NCBI GenBank assembly: GCA_019454045.1
Contig: SKCR01029070.1
Span: forward strand, 1 to 64,000
From: Zanthoxylum bungeanum
Lineage: Eukaryota; Streptophyta; Magnoliopsida; Sapindales; Rutaceae
Direction: 5' to 3'
DNA: 64,000 nucleotides
Shown: positions 47,690 through 59,585 of the stretch, piece by piece
How the letters are laid out: each line of letters begins with the position of its first letter
Numbering within the stretch: position 1 is the first letter of the stretch
The notes under the pieces: generated by a model
Told to the model about the DNA's origin: nothing
The model's database searches: none
Seen by the model: the letters and a program-made list of their open reading frames with translations, nothing else
Position numbers and translations under genes: made by a program

Positions 47690-49781
47690 TGTAGGACACA
47701 GAACTTGACGACGCTGTTCTAGGCTCGTAGCCTAGTCAGGAGTACGGAGTAGCCCATGAGGGAGTAAATCGGAGAAATAACATGGAGTCGCCACCCAGTG
47801 TGAATTGGGAAAATGATTTAAGGCCACACTCACCCCTCGCAAGGGAAGACCTCAAACCGTTGGGTTCAGAATGGTCCCTTATTTATGCCACTTGTAATGA
47901 ATGGATTTGAGCAATAATCTAACCAAGTTTACGCAACAACAACCTACATCTAAGTTTTCATACTACCTATATCTAAGTTTGCATGGATAAAAGTAAGTCG
48001 ACATAACGGCAAGCACACAATTTCATGAACATATTAAATAAATAAATGCGGAAAGATAAATAAACAATAACGGTAAAAGCATAAATATTAAAAAGAGCTA
48101 ACTAAGCATACGATGGGGAAAGAGATAACTAAGGAAACAAACATGCATAAAACATGATGAATGGATCTGTCCAATGCGTGCGCGTTCATGTAGCATTCGT
48201 AAACGCGTTCGAACGGTAAACAGAATGCACGCGTTTGAGTAGCATTTGATAACGCGTTCGAATGGTAAACAGAATGCACACGTTCGAGTAGCGTTTGATA
48301 ATGTGTTCGAACGAGCCAAGGCAGAATGCATACGTTCGTGTAGCGTTTGATAACGCGTTCGAACATAATCATAAAAATGATACCTCTAATCACATAAACA
48401 CCTAAATCATGCATAAAGAAGGAATATACTAAACAACTAAATCATGCATAAAGGAAAATAACATACTAAACGATTGAATCAAAAATAAACATGAGATTGG
48501 ATGAAACGAAATATGTGTGTCTCTCAAGTGGTACGTGGAGTTGTTTCCCAAGTACAGAACGCATTACCGTCCATTCAGATTCGGCTACGGAATTTACGTC
48601 TGGGTTTCCATCCGATATACCATAAGAGATAACACATATTTCATTCATCCCATGGCCACAACATTCATGAATTCACAATACACATGTGAAGAAATAATAA
48701 CAAAAGAACGGGAATAAATAACAAGGTGCCCTCAGGTCTAACCTCTTAAGTCGTCTCTTGGAAGTGCGTTATGCGACTGTCGGAAGGGTTAATGCTCTGC
48801 AACTCCTCTGGTTCACTGGTTAGTTGTTTTCCTTCGTTTCCTCGATGTTTCGGGCTATTGTTTCCTTTGTTTTGGGCTACTGTTTCTGTTATTTTTGCTG
48901 CTGTTTTTGGACTATTTAAAGGTGTAATTTAGAGGTGATTTGGGCTGCTGTTTGTGGTAATTGAATGGTTTCAGGGCTGTGATTTTCGGTGATGCAGAGG
49001 CTGTTTCTGGGCTGTGATTTTTAGTGATGGAGGGGGTGTTTCTAGGCTGTGATTTTCGGTGATGCAGGGCTATTTTAGGTTGCAGGTGTGTGGCTGTGTG
49101 AGGGATTTTCTAGACTACAGTTCACGGTAATGAGGGACTATTTTTCTATGCTTTGGGCGTGAATGACCTAGGGTCCTTTGAAGATTTGGTTTTGGCTTAT
49201 TTTTATAGGCAAAGGTTGGGGTTATCCTTATGCGAATAGGGAAAGGATTTTGTGTAATTATGGGGATATCTTCTAATTAGTGTGCTATAAGGAAAAGATC
49301 TCCTTATCTAGGAAGGTAAATGGATTTGATTTGATTTGATTTTCTTTAGTTTAGGTATGTGATTTAATTTGATTTGGAAGGTGATTGATGAGATTTGATT
49401 TGAATCTTTTAATTTGGGAAGGTGATCTGTCTTGATTTTAGCATGTGTTTAATGTGTGATTTTATTATTTTGGAAGCTTTTTGAGTGGGGTTTGGTCTAT
49501 TTGGGCGTGAATTTGGTTTATTTTGGTGGGCTTGGTGTATGGTTTGGGTGATGTATGGGCTTGGTGTGTGACTTGCGGTGGTTTTGGGCTAAGGATAAGT
49601 TTAAAATTAAGGCTTAACGAGCAAACCCACAGCTAAGCAAACAAATTTAGTCCAACAAGATATCAATTTCTGACTTTTCCCTTCCGACGTCCGTTTCCCA
49701 TGACTTTCACAACCTTAAAGAGGTAGTGTCTCCATGTGAGACTCATCATGGGGACTTATATGCAAAAATGCAGTGCCTACA
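47690..49781 (-). mobile_element. 3' LTR of element D
   Basis: 2092 bp, plus-strand ends TGTAGGACAC and GCCTACA. Contains four ~50-bp repeats (48181-48364) and three shorter ones (48974-49080). The 108-codon minus frame at 48088-48414 is an open reading of the ~50-bp repeats; it is present in both LTRs but has no known domain. Confidence 0.92.
48181..48364 (-). repeat. Four ~50-bp repeats with GCGTTCGAAC cores in LTR D
   Basis: Units of 49-52 bp with cores ACGCGTTCGAA and CAGAATGCA run 48181-48229, 48230-48278, 48279-48330 and a partial to 48364. The 5' LTR has the same array at about 56004-56188 with different point changes. Confidence 0.85.
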
Positions 49782-49795
49782 GTCGCCTCCACTTT
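49782..49795 (-). promoter_or_regulatory. Polypurine tract of element D
   Basis: Complement AAAGTGGAGGCGAC lies directly before TGTAGGCACTG of the 3' LTR. Confidence 0.75.
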
Positions 49796-49904
49796 GATGG
49801 GACTTGTGCAGTGTGTGACAATGACAATCCTATCAAAGTTATGCAATGCATTTTTACTTACCTAGCTCGCCAGCTGCCACCTGACTTGTCTGCTGCTTCG
49901 AACT

Positions 49905-50290
49905 GAGTTGATGATGCAGTGGGCCCTCGACCCTTGGACGCATCCCAGAACTGCGACTGATGTGTGGGCCCTCGACCCTGGAACACATCATAAAACTGAT
50001 GATGTAGTGGGCCCTCGACCCTGGGACGCATCCCAGAACTACAACTGACGATGAAGTGGGTCCTCGACCCTAGGACGCATCTCGGAACTGCAACTGACAA
50101 TGAGGGCCTTAACCCTAGGAAGCATCCTAAAATCGCTCACAATGTGGGCCCTCGACCCAGGGACGCATCCCAAAACTGATGATGTAGTGGGTCCTCTACC
50201 CTGGGACTCATCCCAAAAACTACTGATGTGGGCCTCGCCCCTAAACTGATCCTGATGTGGGCCTCGCCCGCACACTGATACTGATGTTGA
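49905..50290 (-). repeat. Minisatellite of ~50-bp units in the 3' region of D
   Basis: About eight diverged units of the type GTGGGCCCTCGACCCTGG - GACGCATCCCA - AACTG..TGATG. A stray related unit lies at 51160-51240. Minisatellites between pol and the 3' LTR are common in Ogre/Tat elements. Two minus-strand frames here (49858-50275) only translate the repeat. Confidence 0.85.
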
Positions 50291-51617
50291 TGTTGCATAT
50301 CAACATGTTGTATTGCCTCTCACGAGATAATCCTGATGGCTTAAACATTTTTTCGTCCTCAACGGATGCTTCGTGGCGAAACTAGAGAACCTTCAAAGTA
50401 TTTAATACACTCAAATCCGATCGTCTGTATGAGTGATCTGAACTAGACTCATAGTGTGTGTGTGCCAAGGCTCTTTCGCAGCTTAATCCTTAAGTAAGCC
50501 AACTTGATGATTTTGTCTCGGAGAATTGGATCAGTGGGTCTAACCAATCGAGATGTCTTGATCATACTTTGTGATTACTTCCTCGTACTCAACATGATAT
50601 GGTTTTCTTCTTTTTTCTTTCGTCTCTTTCTTTTCATTTTGAACTTATTTTTCTTTTTTCTTTTTTTTTTCTTTTCCTCTTTTCTTTCTTTTTTTTTTTC
50701 GACACACCTAACCTTTAAGATAGCATTTCTCCTCATGGTGGTCCTAATACTCGCCCATGGGTAGCTTCACGCTTATCGGTTATAGGTGGTCTATTTTTCT
50801 TTTTCTTTTCAGAGATTTGTTCTTTGTTTCCAACCATATCATATGTTGTAGCATAAGTAAACCAGAATGGACATCTAGGCAAACGGTCATTCACTGATCC
50901 GCCATCTCTTCAACTAGTCATCTCACCGACTACTCAGGCTTCTACTGCTAAAATCCCGTAATCAAGTTCTAGTGAGTCTAGCCGAGATCAATCACTCAGA
51001 ATACCGGATGAGAGCACATCTTGCACTTATCATTTCTAAGGTTTTACCCTGCAGCAAACAATGTCATCACCGGACATATGCTTCACTATCAAGGACTTAT
51101 CTCTCTCTCTTTTTTCTTTTTTTTTCACTCCAATGGAATTCTTCCTTTCAACTGCGGGCTTCGCCCCCTGGGATTCACTCTCGAAAACTAATGGTAGCGC
51201 GGGCCTCAACCCTGAGGGTCATTCCCAAAACTGATGATATTGTTTAGTCGCTCTCAGCTTGCTTGTATTTTTCCGCTTTTCTTTCTTTTCTTCGAGACCT
51301 GTGAACACAAACAAAACAACATAATAAAAATGCGTGCATGCGAAGTGTATGTATGCATGTGTGGAGGTACTCCTTGTTCCTGATGGGTTAGACCCTCATT
51401 GTGCTCCTTGGCGCCATGTGCCTACGCATATCTCTGATCGCCCTCTGGGTCTGCTTATAGTTTCCTCATGCCGGTTCTCTTCTGGTGATAGTGCAGTTCT
51501 CTTTTGTCTGAGACCTGCAAACATAGAACAAACACAAAAAAAGAATGCAAATACGTTACGTGGATGCATGCATGCATGAATGGATTTCCTACTCCGTTCG
51601 GTTAGGTCTTCTCTTCT
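50291..51617 (-). other. 3' untranslated region of element D
   Basis: Long non-coding stretch between minisatellite and pol stop. It holds a plus-strand T/C-rich run (50585-50705, A/G-rich on the element strand) and short GCATG-type simple sequence near 51330 and 51560. The phenylalanine-rich plus frame at 50504-50764 is a translation of that run. Confidence 0.6.
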
Positions 51618-54600
51618 TCAGGCAAAATACAGCTTCAATCTATCCACGTTGATCGACTCGGTGAACTCGTTCCCTTCCAAGTCTGACAGTCTCACTGCCC
51701 CATTTCCCATTTCTATCTGGACTATCTAGGGTCATTCCTAGTTAGGTCTGAACTTTCCTCTCGGGTCTGTCGTCGACGGCTTTGATTGCTTAAGCACCAG
51801 ATCACCCTTTCTGATCTTGGTAGGACGCACCTTTTTGTTGAATGCTCGAGCCAACCTCTTCTGGTATAACTGAATATGACATAAGGACTTCATTCTCTTC
51901 TCATCCAGCAGTGCCAACTGTTCAAATCTCTGCGAGGCCCATTCTTGTTCAGGTAACTCTGTTTCTGCTAATACCCGCATGGACTGTATCTCAACTTCAA
52001 CTGGCAGTACTGCTTCCATTCCGTAGACCAAAGAGTAAGGCGTGGCTCCCGTTGCTGTTCTCACCGAAGTTATGTACCCCCACAGGGCATACGGTAGCTT
52101 GTTGGCCCAATCTTTGTAGTTTTCCATCATCTTGGCTAACATCTTCTTTATTGTTTTATTGACTGCCTCGACTGCCCCATTTTCCTGCGGTCGGTAAGGT
52201 GATGACTTGTAATGCCATATCACATACTTATGTAGCATTACCTTCGTTTCTCCTTGAAACTGAACTCCGTTATCTGTTACTACATGATGCGGCATTCCAT
52301 ATCGACATATGATGTTCTGGGCTATGAACTTCGCCATCTACTTTTCTATGACGTTGCGAAATGACTCGACTTCCACCCATTTCGAAAAGTAGTCTACTGC
52401 TACTACTATGAAATGATGTCCATTCGATGCGTTCGGTCGAATTTCTCCGATCATGTCAATTCCCCATGCTGAGAAAGGCCACGGCTCTGACAGCCCATGC
52501 AACTCCGTGTGCGGTAAATCGTTCAAGTTACCGTGCGCTTGACAATCGTGACAATGCTTTACCAGCTTTGCTCAGTCAGCTTCCATGGTCGACCAATAAA
52601 AGCCTTGTCTCACTATTTTGCGGGACAAGTTCAATTCATTCATGTGCGGTCCACATAATCCGGCATGTATTTCTTCCATTACCTTCTGAGCTTCTTCTTT
52701 TCTCAAACACTTCAGCTGAATTCCGTTCGCTTGTCTCTTGTAGAGTTCTCCCTTCAAACTCACATACTGAGAAAATAACTTCTGAATGGCTATCTTGTCT
52801 ATTCTGCTTGCTCCTTCTGGGAATTCGCCCCGCCCCAGATATCTCTGAATATCGTCATACCATGGTTTCCCATCGTTGATCTCTACTTCCAAGACCTTTT
52901 CTATCTCGTAGACAGGTCTGCTTACCGTTGTCAACACTAGAGGTCTTATCACCAATTTCTCTGGATTTCCCAAGTTGCGGTCAGTGTGGCTAACGCATCT
53001 GCCATTTGATTCTCTTCTCACGGAAAGTGCTGGAACTTACAATCGGGGAGGGCCTGTGCCAGACTCCTGAGGTAGAACAAGTAAGGTTTCAACCGTTCTT
53101 CCTTCAATTCCCATTCTCCTTGCATCTGTCGGACTACCAACATCGAATCTCCGTAGGATTCAACGTTCTTAGCTTTCAAGGCTATCAATGCTGTCAGTCC
53201 AAATGCGCATGCTTCATACTCGACCATGTTATTGGTTACTCCAAACGTCAACCTTTTGGCCATAGGCAGGGTTTCTCCCTCAGGGGTTACTATCACGATC
53301 CTTATTCCGGCTCCTTTGTAATTCACTGCTCCGTCAAAATACATCTTCCATCCTTGGACTTTTATTGCCTGGATCTCCTCATCTGGGAATTCAAATTTGT
53401 ATTGATCTCCTTCTATCGGTTGTAATGCCAGGAACTATGCTACGGCTCGCCCTTTGATTACTTTGGAAGTGGGGTACTCAATATCGAACTCTGTCAGCAA
53501 CACCAACCATCTGCCTAACTTCCCAACTAGCGAAGGCACTGAATGCAGATACTTCAAAGGATTCTCTTTTGCTACCACTTGGATCTTGTAAGATTGGAAG
53601 TAATGACGCAAATTTCTGGACGTCCACACTACTGCCAAACAAATCTTCTCTACTTCTTGATAGCGAGCTTCGTACGGAAGCATCTTTTTACTGAGGTAGT
53701 AGACTGCATGCTCTACCCCTGTCTCATATGCTTGTACCATCATTGCCCCTATCGCTTTGGGTTCAATGGCCAAATATAATACCAAAGGTTTGCCCAGTCT
53801 TGGAGGTTTCAAAATAGGAGGTTTCACCAAATATTCTATGATCTTGTCGAAGGCTTCTTGGCATTGCTCATTCCATTTCACTGTCTGGTCCTTTCTTAGC
53901 AATTTGAAGATAGGCTCACATACCGAACCGACTGATGTACTGAATCTTCCCGAGTTATGCTCTAACTTCTTTCTCTGTCTTTGGTGCAGGCATTTCTGTA
54001 ATCGCCTTGATCTTCTCAGGGTCTACTTCTATTCCTCCCATTCCTACTGTATGTCCTAGCAGCTTGCCTGACATCACTCCAAATACACACTTCTTGGGAT
54101 TTAGTCGCAGGTTGTATCTGTCGACTCGTTCAAGGAACTTCTCCAGTGCTTCTATGTGTCCCCTTCTTGTCTCCGACTTCACCATCATGTCATCCACATA
54201 TACATCAATTTCTTTATATATCATGTCGTGGAATAATATGGTGGCCCTCCGCTGGTAAGTGGCTCCTGCATTCTTAAGCCCAAACGACATCACCTTGTAG
54301 CAATACGTACCTCATTCAGTAACAAAGGCAGTTTTATGCTTGTCTTCTTCAGCTATAAGAACCTGATTTTATCCTGAGAACCCATCCGCGAATGAGTACA
54401 TGGCAAATAAAGCAGCACTATCAACCAATACGTCTATATGGGGTAGAGGAAAATCATCCTTCGGGCAAGCTTCGTTGAGGTCTCTGTAATCTACGCACAT
54501 TCTGACCTTTCCATCCTTCTTCGGAACTGGCACAATATTTGCCAACCACTCGGGGTTTCACCACTTCTAGAAATCCCACATCTATCTGTTTCTTGACTTC

Positions 54601-54660
54601 TTCTCTAACCCAACGGATATCTATGATGGCTTTTAAGACACAAGGGTTGACGTGATGCGT
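51618..54660 (-). pseudogene. Pol remnant of element D: RT, RNase H, archaeal-type RNase H, integrase
   Basis: Minus-strand coding remnant. RT starts near 54610 (WLANIVPVPKKDGKVRM, then CVDYRDLNEACPKDDFPLP), continues MSFGLKNAGATYQR and the catalytic VYVDDMMVKS (near 54195), and ends LNPKKCVFGV. The first RNase H (53435-53902) has LYLAIEPKAIGAMMVQ, lacking the usual first aspartate as in Tat elements. The second RNase H (53018-53344) keeps MYFDGAVN, VEYEA and GDSMLVV, then MADALATL. Integrase has the zinc-binding HAG...PHMN...CHDC part, WGIDMIGE, VTDNGVQFQ and PQENGAVEAVNK (the D, D, E catalytic residues), and a C-terminal part to 51618. Several frameshifts and stops break it, many of them TGG or CGA changed to TAG or TGA. 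Confidence 0.93.
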
Positions 54661-55492
54661 GTATGCATGAGTGCATGAGATGTATAATTCGACCCATTAT
54701 CATTTCGAAGCATTCAATCATACTATTGCGCGGTGTAAACTTGTCCCAGTTGAAAAAGGCCCAACAGGTTTACACTTTTGCGATAACATGGCTAAACGAC
54801 TTCAAATGATAAGGGGCCTAAACATAAAGTGGCCCATCGGCATTTTAGAAGCTTTTGGCCCAAATTGCCATAAAGCACGGACACATCCTAGTTTAAATGG
54901 CCCAACAAGCCCATACCTCATGACAAAAGGTCCAACTGAATCCAAATGATGACGGTCCTAAACACAAGCACAAAGAGATAGTTTTTATTAGTCCTACAAC
55001 TACAGTTCATGTACGGGTTTATAGGGGTATAGATAAAGGCTCTCGCCGGCGAAGGATTGCCCACAACTAGGACTCCCCACTCAAGGGTTCAAGCGAATAA
55101 GTGAGCGCACCTTTTTTATACGCTAAGGTACGTGCCAACGAGTTATGGTGCATAACTGACTGTCAAATGGATTTCCTATTGAAAATTCCCCAGAGGAAGG
55201 GTGGAGCAGACTCTCTTAAATACCCAAGCCTCTAAGGCTCTTATCGCCCTGGTGACAGGAATAAACAATAGGTCCTCCAAATTAGTCCATCACGGTAAGC
55301 TTCGAGTAAATGGTTGTCTAGGTGCCTTCACGGTTTTTCCTTGTAGAAAGGTAGTGAATGAATGAAGACACCAAACCATTACCAAGCCCTAATAATGCCT
55401 TTGATTAAACCATTTAACCCACGGTAGACACAGCTAACTAAAGCACAAATCAAAAATATTACAAGACATTATTTTCGGGGTCGATTCTCTAA
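54661..55492 (-). other. Leader of element D where gag and protease should be
   Basis: About 830 bp between PBS and RT without an open frame of note; the plus-strand frame at 54671-54949 has no family signal. In complete Tat elements this place holds several kilobases of gag and protease. Confidence 0.65.
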
Positions 55493-55509
55493 TCCCCGTG
55501 GAGTCGCCA
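55493..55509 (-). promoter_or_regulatory. Primer-binding site, tRNA-Arg type, element D
   Basis: Read on the minus strand TGGCGACTCCACGGGGA, three bases after the LTR end. TGGCGACTCCA pairs with the 3' end of plant tRNA-Arg (TGGAGTCG plus CCA), the primer known for Ogre elements. Confidence 0.8.
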
Positions 55510-55512
55510 GAC

Positions 55513-57592
55513 TGTAGGACACAGAACTTGACAACGATGTTCTAGGCTCGTGGAATAGTCGAGAGTACGGAGTAGCCCATAGGGGAACTAAACCGAAGAA
55601 ATAACATGGAGTCGCCACCCAGTGTGAACTGGGAAAATGATTTAAGGCCGCACTTACCCCTCGCAAGGGAAGACCTCAAACCGTTGGGTTCGGAATGGTC
55701 CCTTACTTATGCCACTTGTAATGAATGGATTTGAGCAATAATCTAACCAAGTCTACGCAACAACAACCTACATCTAAGTTTGCATACTACATATATCTAA
55801 GTTTGCATGCATAAAAGTAAGTCGACATAACGACAAGCACACAATTTCATGAACATATTAAATAAATAAATGCGGAAAGATAAATAAACAATAACGGTAA
55901 AAGCATAAATATTAAAAAGAGCTAACTAAGCATACGATGGGGAAAGAGATAACTAAGGAAACAAACATGCATAAAATATGATGAAGGGATCTGTCCAGTG
56001 CGTGCGCGTTCGTGTAGCGTTCGTAAACGTGTTCAAACGGTAAACAAAATGCACGTGTTCGAGTAGCGTTTGATAACACGTTGGAACGGCAAACAGAATG
56101 CACGCATTCAAGTAGCGTTTGATAACTCGTTCGAACGAGCCAAGGCAGAATGCATACGTTCGTGTAACGTTTGATAACGCGTTCGAACAAAATCATAAAA
56201 ATGATACCTCTAATCACATAAACACATAAATCACGCATAAAGAAGGAACATACTAAACAACTAAATCATGCATAAAGGAAAATAACATACTAAACGATTA
56301 AATCAAGAATAAACATGAGATTGGATGAAACGAAATATGTGTGTCTCTCAAGTGGTACGTGGAGTTGTTTCCCAAGTACAGACCGCATTACCGTCCATTC
56401 GGATTCGGCTACGGAATTTACATCTGGGTTTCCATCCGATATACCATAAGAGATAACACATATTTCATTCATCCCATGGCCACAACATTCATGAATTCAC
56501 AATACACATGCGAAGAAATAATAACAAAAGAACGGGAATAAATAACAAGGTTCCCTCAGGTCTAACCTCTTAAGTCGTCTCTTGGAAGTGCGTTATGCGA
56601 CTTTCGGAAGGGTTAATGCTCCGCAACTCCTCCGGTTCACTGGTTCATTGTTTTCTTCATTGCCTCGCTGTTTCGGGCTGCTGTTTCCTCTATTTTGGGC
56701 TGCTGTTGCTGCTGTTTTTGGACTATTTAAAGGTGTAATTTAGAGGTGATTTGGGCTGCTGTTTGCGGTAATTGAAGGGGTTTCAGGGCTGTGATTTTTG
56801 GTGATGCAGAGGTTGTTTCTGTGCTGTGATTTTCGGTGATGGAGGGGGTGTTTCTGGGCTGTGATTTTCGGTGATGCAGGGCTATTTTAGGTTGCAGGTG
56901 TGCTGCTGTGTGAGGGATTTTCTGGACTACAGTTCACGGTAATGAGGGACTATTTTTCTATGCTTTGGGCGTGAATGAGCTATAGTCCTTTGAAGAGTTT
57001 GTTTTGGCTTCTTTTTATAGGCAAAGATTGGGGTTACCTTATGCGAATAGGGAAAGGATTTTGTGTAATTATGGGGATATCTTCTAATTAGTGTGCAATA
57101 AGGAAAAGATCTCTTTATCTAGGAAGGTAAATGGATTTGATTTGGTTTGATTTTCTTTAGTTTAGGTATGTGATTTAATTGGATTTGGAAGGTGATTGAT
57201 GAGATTTGATTTGAATCTTTTAATTTGGGAAGGTGATTTGTCTTGATTTTAGCATGTGTTTAATGTGTGATTTTGTTATTTTGGAAGCTTTGGGCGTGGG
57301 GTTTGGTCTATTTGGGCGTGAATTTGGTTTGTTTTGGTGGGCTTGGTGTATGGTTTGGGTGATGTATGGGCTTGGTGTGTGACTTGCGGTAGTTTTGGGC
57401 TAAGGATAAGTTTAAAACAGATGCTTAACGAGCAAACCCACAGCTAAGCAAACGAATTTAGTCCAACAAAATATCAATTTCTGACTTTTCCCTTCCGACG
57501 TCTGTTTTCCACGACTTCCACAACTTGAAAAAGGTAGTGTCTCCATGTGAGACTCATCATCGGGACTTATATGCAAAAATGCAGTGCCTACA
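55513..57592 (-). mobile_element. 5' LTR of element D
   Basis: 2080 bp, plus-strand ends TGTAGGACAC and GTGCCTACA, collinear with 47690-49781. The LTR pair differs by scattered point changes only. Confidence 0.92.
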
Positions 57593-57597
57593 AGTGT
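57593..57597. repeat. Target-site duplication AGTGT, right copy
   Basis: Directly right of GTGCCTACA; identical to 47685-47689. Removing element D rejoins the A-like LTR. Confidence 0.93.
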
Positions 57598-58732
57598 CAA
57601 ATATCTAAAATACCCTCCCTTATAAATAAGCAATTTTCAGCCATTTAGGTAGTTTTATGACTTCGAAATTTTTTTGATGACTTTGTTATTGAGAGAGAGC
57701 TAAATTAGGGTTTTGTTAGGATTTTTTGAATTCACCAAAATTAGAGATGATGGAAGAACAATTAAAAGCAACCAAAGCACAAATTGGAGAAATTAAGGTA
57801 ATTTTTAATTTTATTTTGTTGAAATTTAAATTTTTTAAGTTTCCAACTGATTATATTTGATATAATTAAGGTTCTTTCATTATTTTAGCATAATTGATGT
57901 TTAGTAACCCTAATAGGAAACCCTTTGATGCATGTGTAAATTAATTAGTGTAATTAGGCCTAATTAGGATGTAGGACACCAAATTATCATTTTAGAGTTA
58001 CTTAAGCCACTCGTTGGTGACCTAGAATTATTCTAGAGTGACTTTGTGGTGGTGACTCTCCTTAGTGTATTTTTGGATTTAATAATTGTATGAATTTTGA
58101 ATTAATTAGGTGTTAATGCGATTAATTGCATAATTAATTCAAAAGTGTTGATTTTGGGTTGAGATTGTGTGGATGAAATTAGATGTGTGATAATGCGTAA
58201 GAAGAATTCCCAAATTTTTCAAAATCGTTCCGGAAGTGTTTTAGAAATTTTCCAAAAAAACTGTATTAGGGGCAAAATCATAATTTATTGAAATTACAAC
58301 TTTTTGGCTGTGTATAATGTATAGGAAAATTTTTGAAATTTTCGAAATCGTTCCAGAAATATTTTGAGAATTTTCCATAGTAGGGGCAAAATGATAATTT
58401 ATTAAAATTTCCATAATCATCCATTGCTACAGTAAATTATGTTACTGTAGCAGTGGGATGGTCAGGTTTTCTGAATGATCTGATTGTCCGGTGATCCCGA
58501 TAAGTTAGTTCGGTGAACCTTAAACGGTTAACATATAACCACATAAAGTTTTTCCGAAAATTTTGTCCTAACTCTTTTTGCGTAACCATTCTTTAATATT
58601 TGATATTAATGAGTGATATGGATGAAATATGGATAAATTAGAGGTATTTGATACGATTAATTCATCCGGATTAAAAAAATTTAAATGTCAATTTTACCCG
58701 CTGACGCGCTTCTGCAGTATTTTGACCCAACA

Positions 58733-59187
58733 AATAAAATGTTTGAAGCAAATACCTGAAGTACCAAAATTAAAAGCTAGCAGTTTATATGTTTTTGATA
58801 AAGATATAAATCTTGGCAAATAATGTATAAAAGTTTTAGTGAAAATTTATTATAAATAGGATCTGGTAAATCCATTTTACTTAGTGAATTTATTTAATAA
58901 TATAAAATAAAATTTGTATTTGCAATCTTTGCAAAAATATTGAGGATTTAAATATGAAAACACTGGGGAAAAATGTATGAATTCATTTCATCTATAGAAG
59001 AAATTCAAGTTGAAAATTCTTAAAGTGAAAATTTATTCAATTTGTAAATTGAAATTTATCAAGCAGAATGTTAATACATCAATGAATATTATCGAAATAT
59101 GTGAAGACAGTGAAGTATCTCATATTGAAAATTTGATGAAAATATTTATCATTCATTATCATTCAAAACATGAAATATTATAGATAG
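58733..59187. other. Unclassified AT-rich sequence
   Basis: No gene, repeat or RNA recognised; repeated short words such as GAAAATTTATT are compatible with simple AT-rich DNA. Confidence 0.5.
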
Positions 59188-59585
59188 TGTAGACACTGAA
59201 TTTTTGTATAAAGCCCAATGATGAGCCTCGTATGCAGGCACTACCCAATAAGTTGCGGAAGTCGCGGGAAACGGACGTCGGAAGGGAAAAATTTAAAACT
59301 ACATACATCAACAGATTTAACTCACTAATTAGCCTCGAGTTCGCTCGATTAATCCCTGTTTTAAAATTTTAGCCTCGACCCAAACCAAAAACCCACAAGC
59401 CCAAGGCCCACCAAAGCCCAATCCAAAAATATTTAAAACATAAACACATGTCACAAATCCAATCAAATCAAATTAAATCTCATTCCTAAATCAAAATAAA
59501 TCTCATTCCTAATCTAAATAGATCACCTACCAAATTAAAGATATTCCCCCACCAAAAATACAAAATTTATTTCCTTAAATAATTT
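59188..59585 (+). mobile_element. Fragment of a D-family LTR, plus strand
   Basis: Starts TGTAGACACTGAATTTTTG and follows the minus-strand start of LTR D (TGTAGGCACTGCATTTTTG), including ACGTCGGAAGGGAAAA and CCCAAGGCCCACCAAAGCCC. About 400 bp remain before element E begins. It is more diverged than the D LTR pair. Confidence 0.75.

Larger units (their letters stand above)
47690..57592 (-). mobile_element. Tat/Ogre-like gypsy element D, complete ends, internally deleted
   Basis: A 9.9-kb minus-strand element with two ~2.08-kb LTRs, a PBS for tRNA-Arg, a polypurine tract and a perfect 5-bp target duplication AGTGT (47685-47689 and 57593-57597). The domain order RT, RNase H, second RNase H, integrase is diagnostic of the Tat lineage. 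Gag and protease are absent: only ~0.85 kb lies between PBS and RT. A ~1.8-kb 3' region with minisatellite follows pol. It must have moved with helper proteins or lost gag after insertion. Confidence 0.93.
47505..58732 (+). mobile_element. Diverged A-like LTR remnant, split by element D
   Basis: The LTR itself is 47505-47689 plus 57598-58732. The left part has GATTAGATACACATTAA and ATTTTGACATATG and matches LTR A near 7035-7085. The right part continues with TTAGATGTGTG, the ATCGTTCC blocks, GATATTAATGAGTGATATGGATGAAATATGGATAAATTA and ends TTTTGACCCAACA at 58732, in the order seen at the end of LTR A. Similarity is clearly lower than among the A copies, so this is an older relative. No PBS or PPT is attached. 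Confidence 0.6.

Noticed and set aside
48088..48414. A 108-codon minus-strand frame in both D LTRs
   Set aside because: Its core is the reading of ~50-bp tandem repeats. Presence in both LTRs follows from LTR duplication and is not independent conservation.
49905..50290. CRISPR-like array
   Set aside because: The units are degenerate and contiguous without unique spacers, and the setting is a plant retroelement.
50504..50764. Phe/Leu-rich plus-strand frame resembling a membrane protein
   Set aside because: Direct translation of a T/C-rich tract in the D 3' region.
57748..57796. A possible small exon (MMEEQLKATKAQIGEIK) followed by GTAATT
   Set aside because: It falls in the A-like LTR remnant, has no in-phase continuation, and GT after a purine is not enough evidence for a gene.
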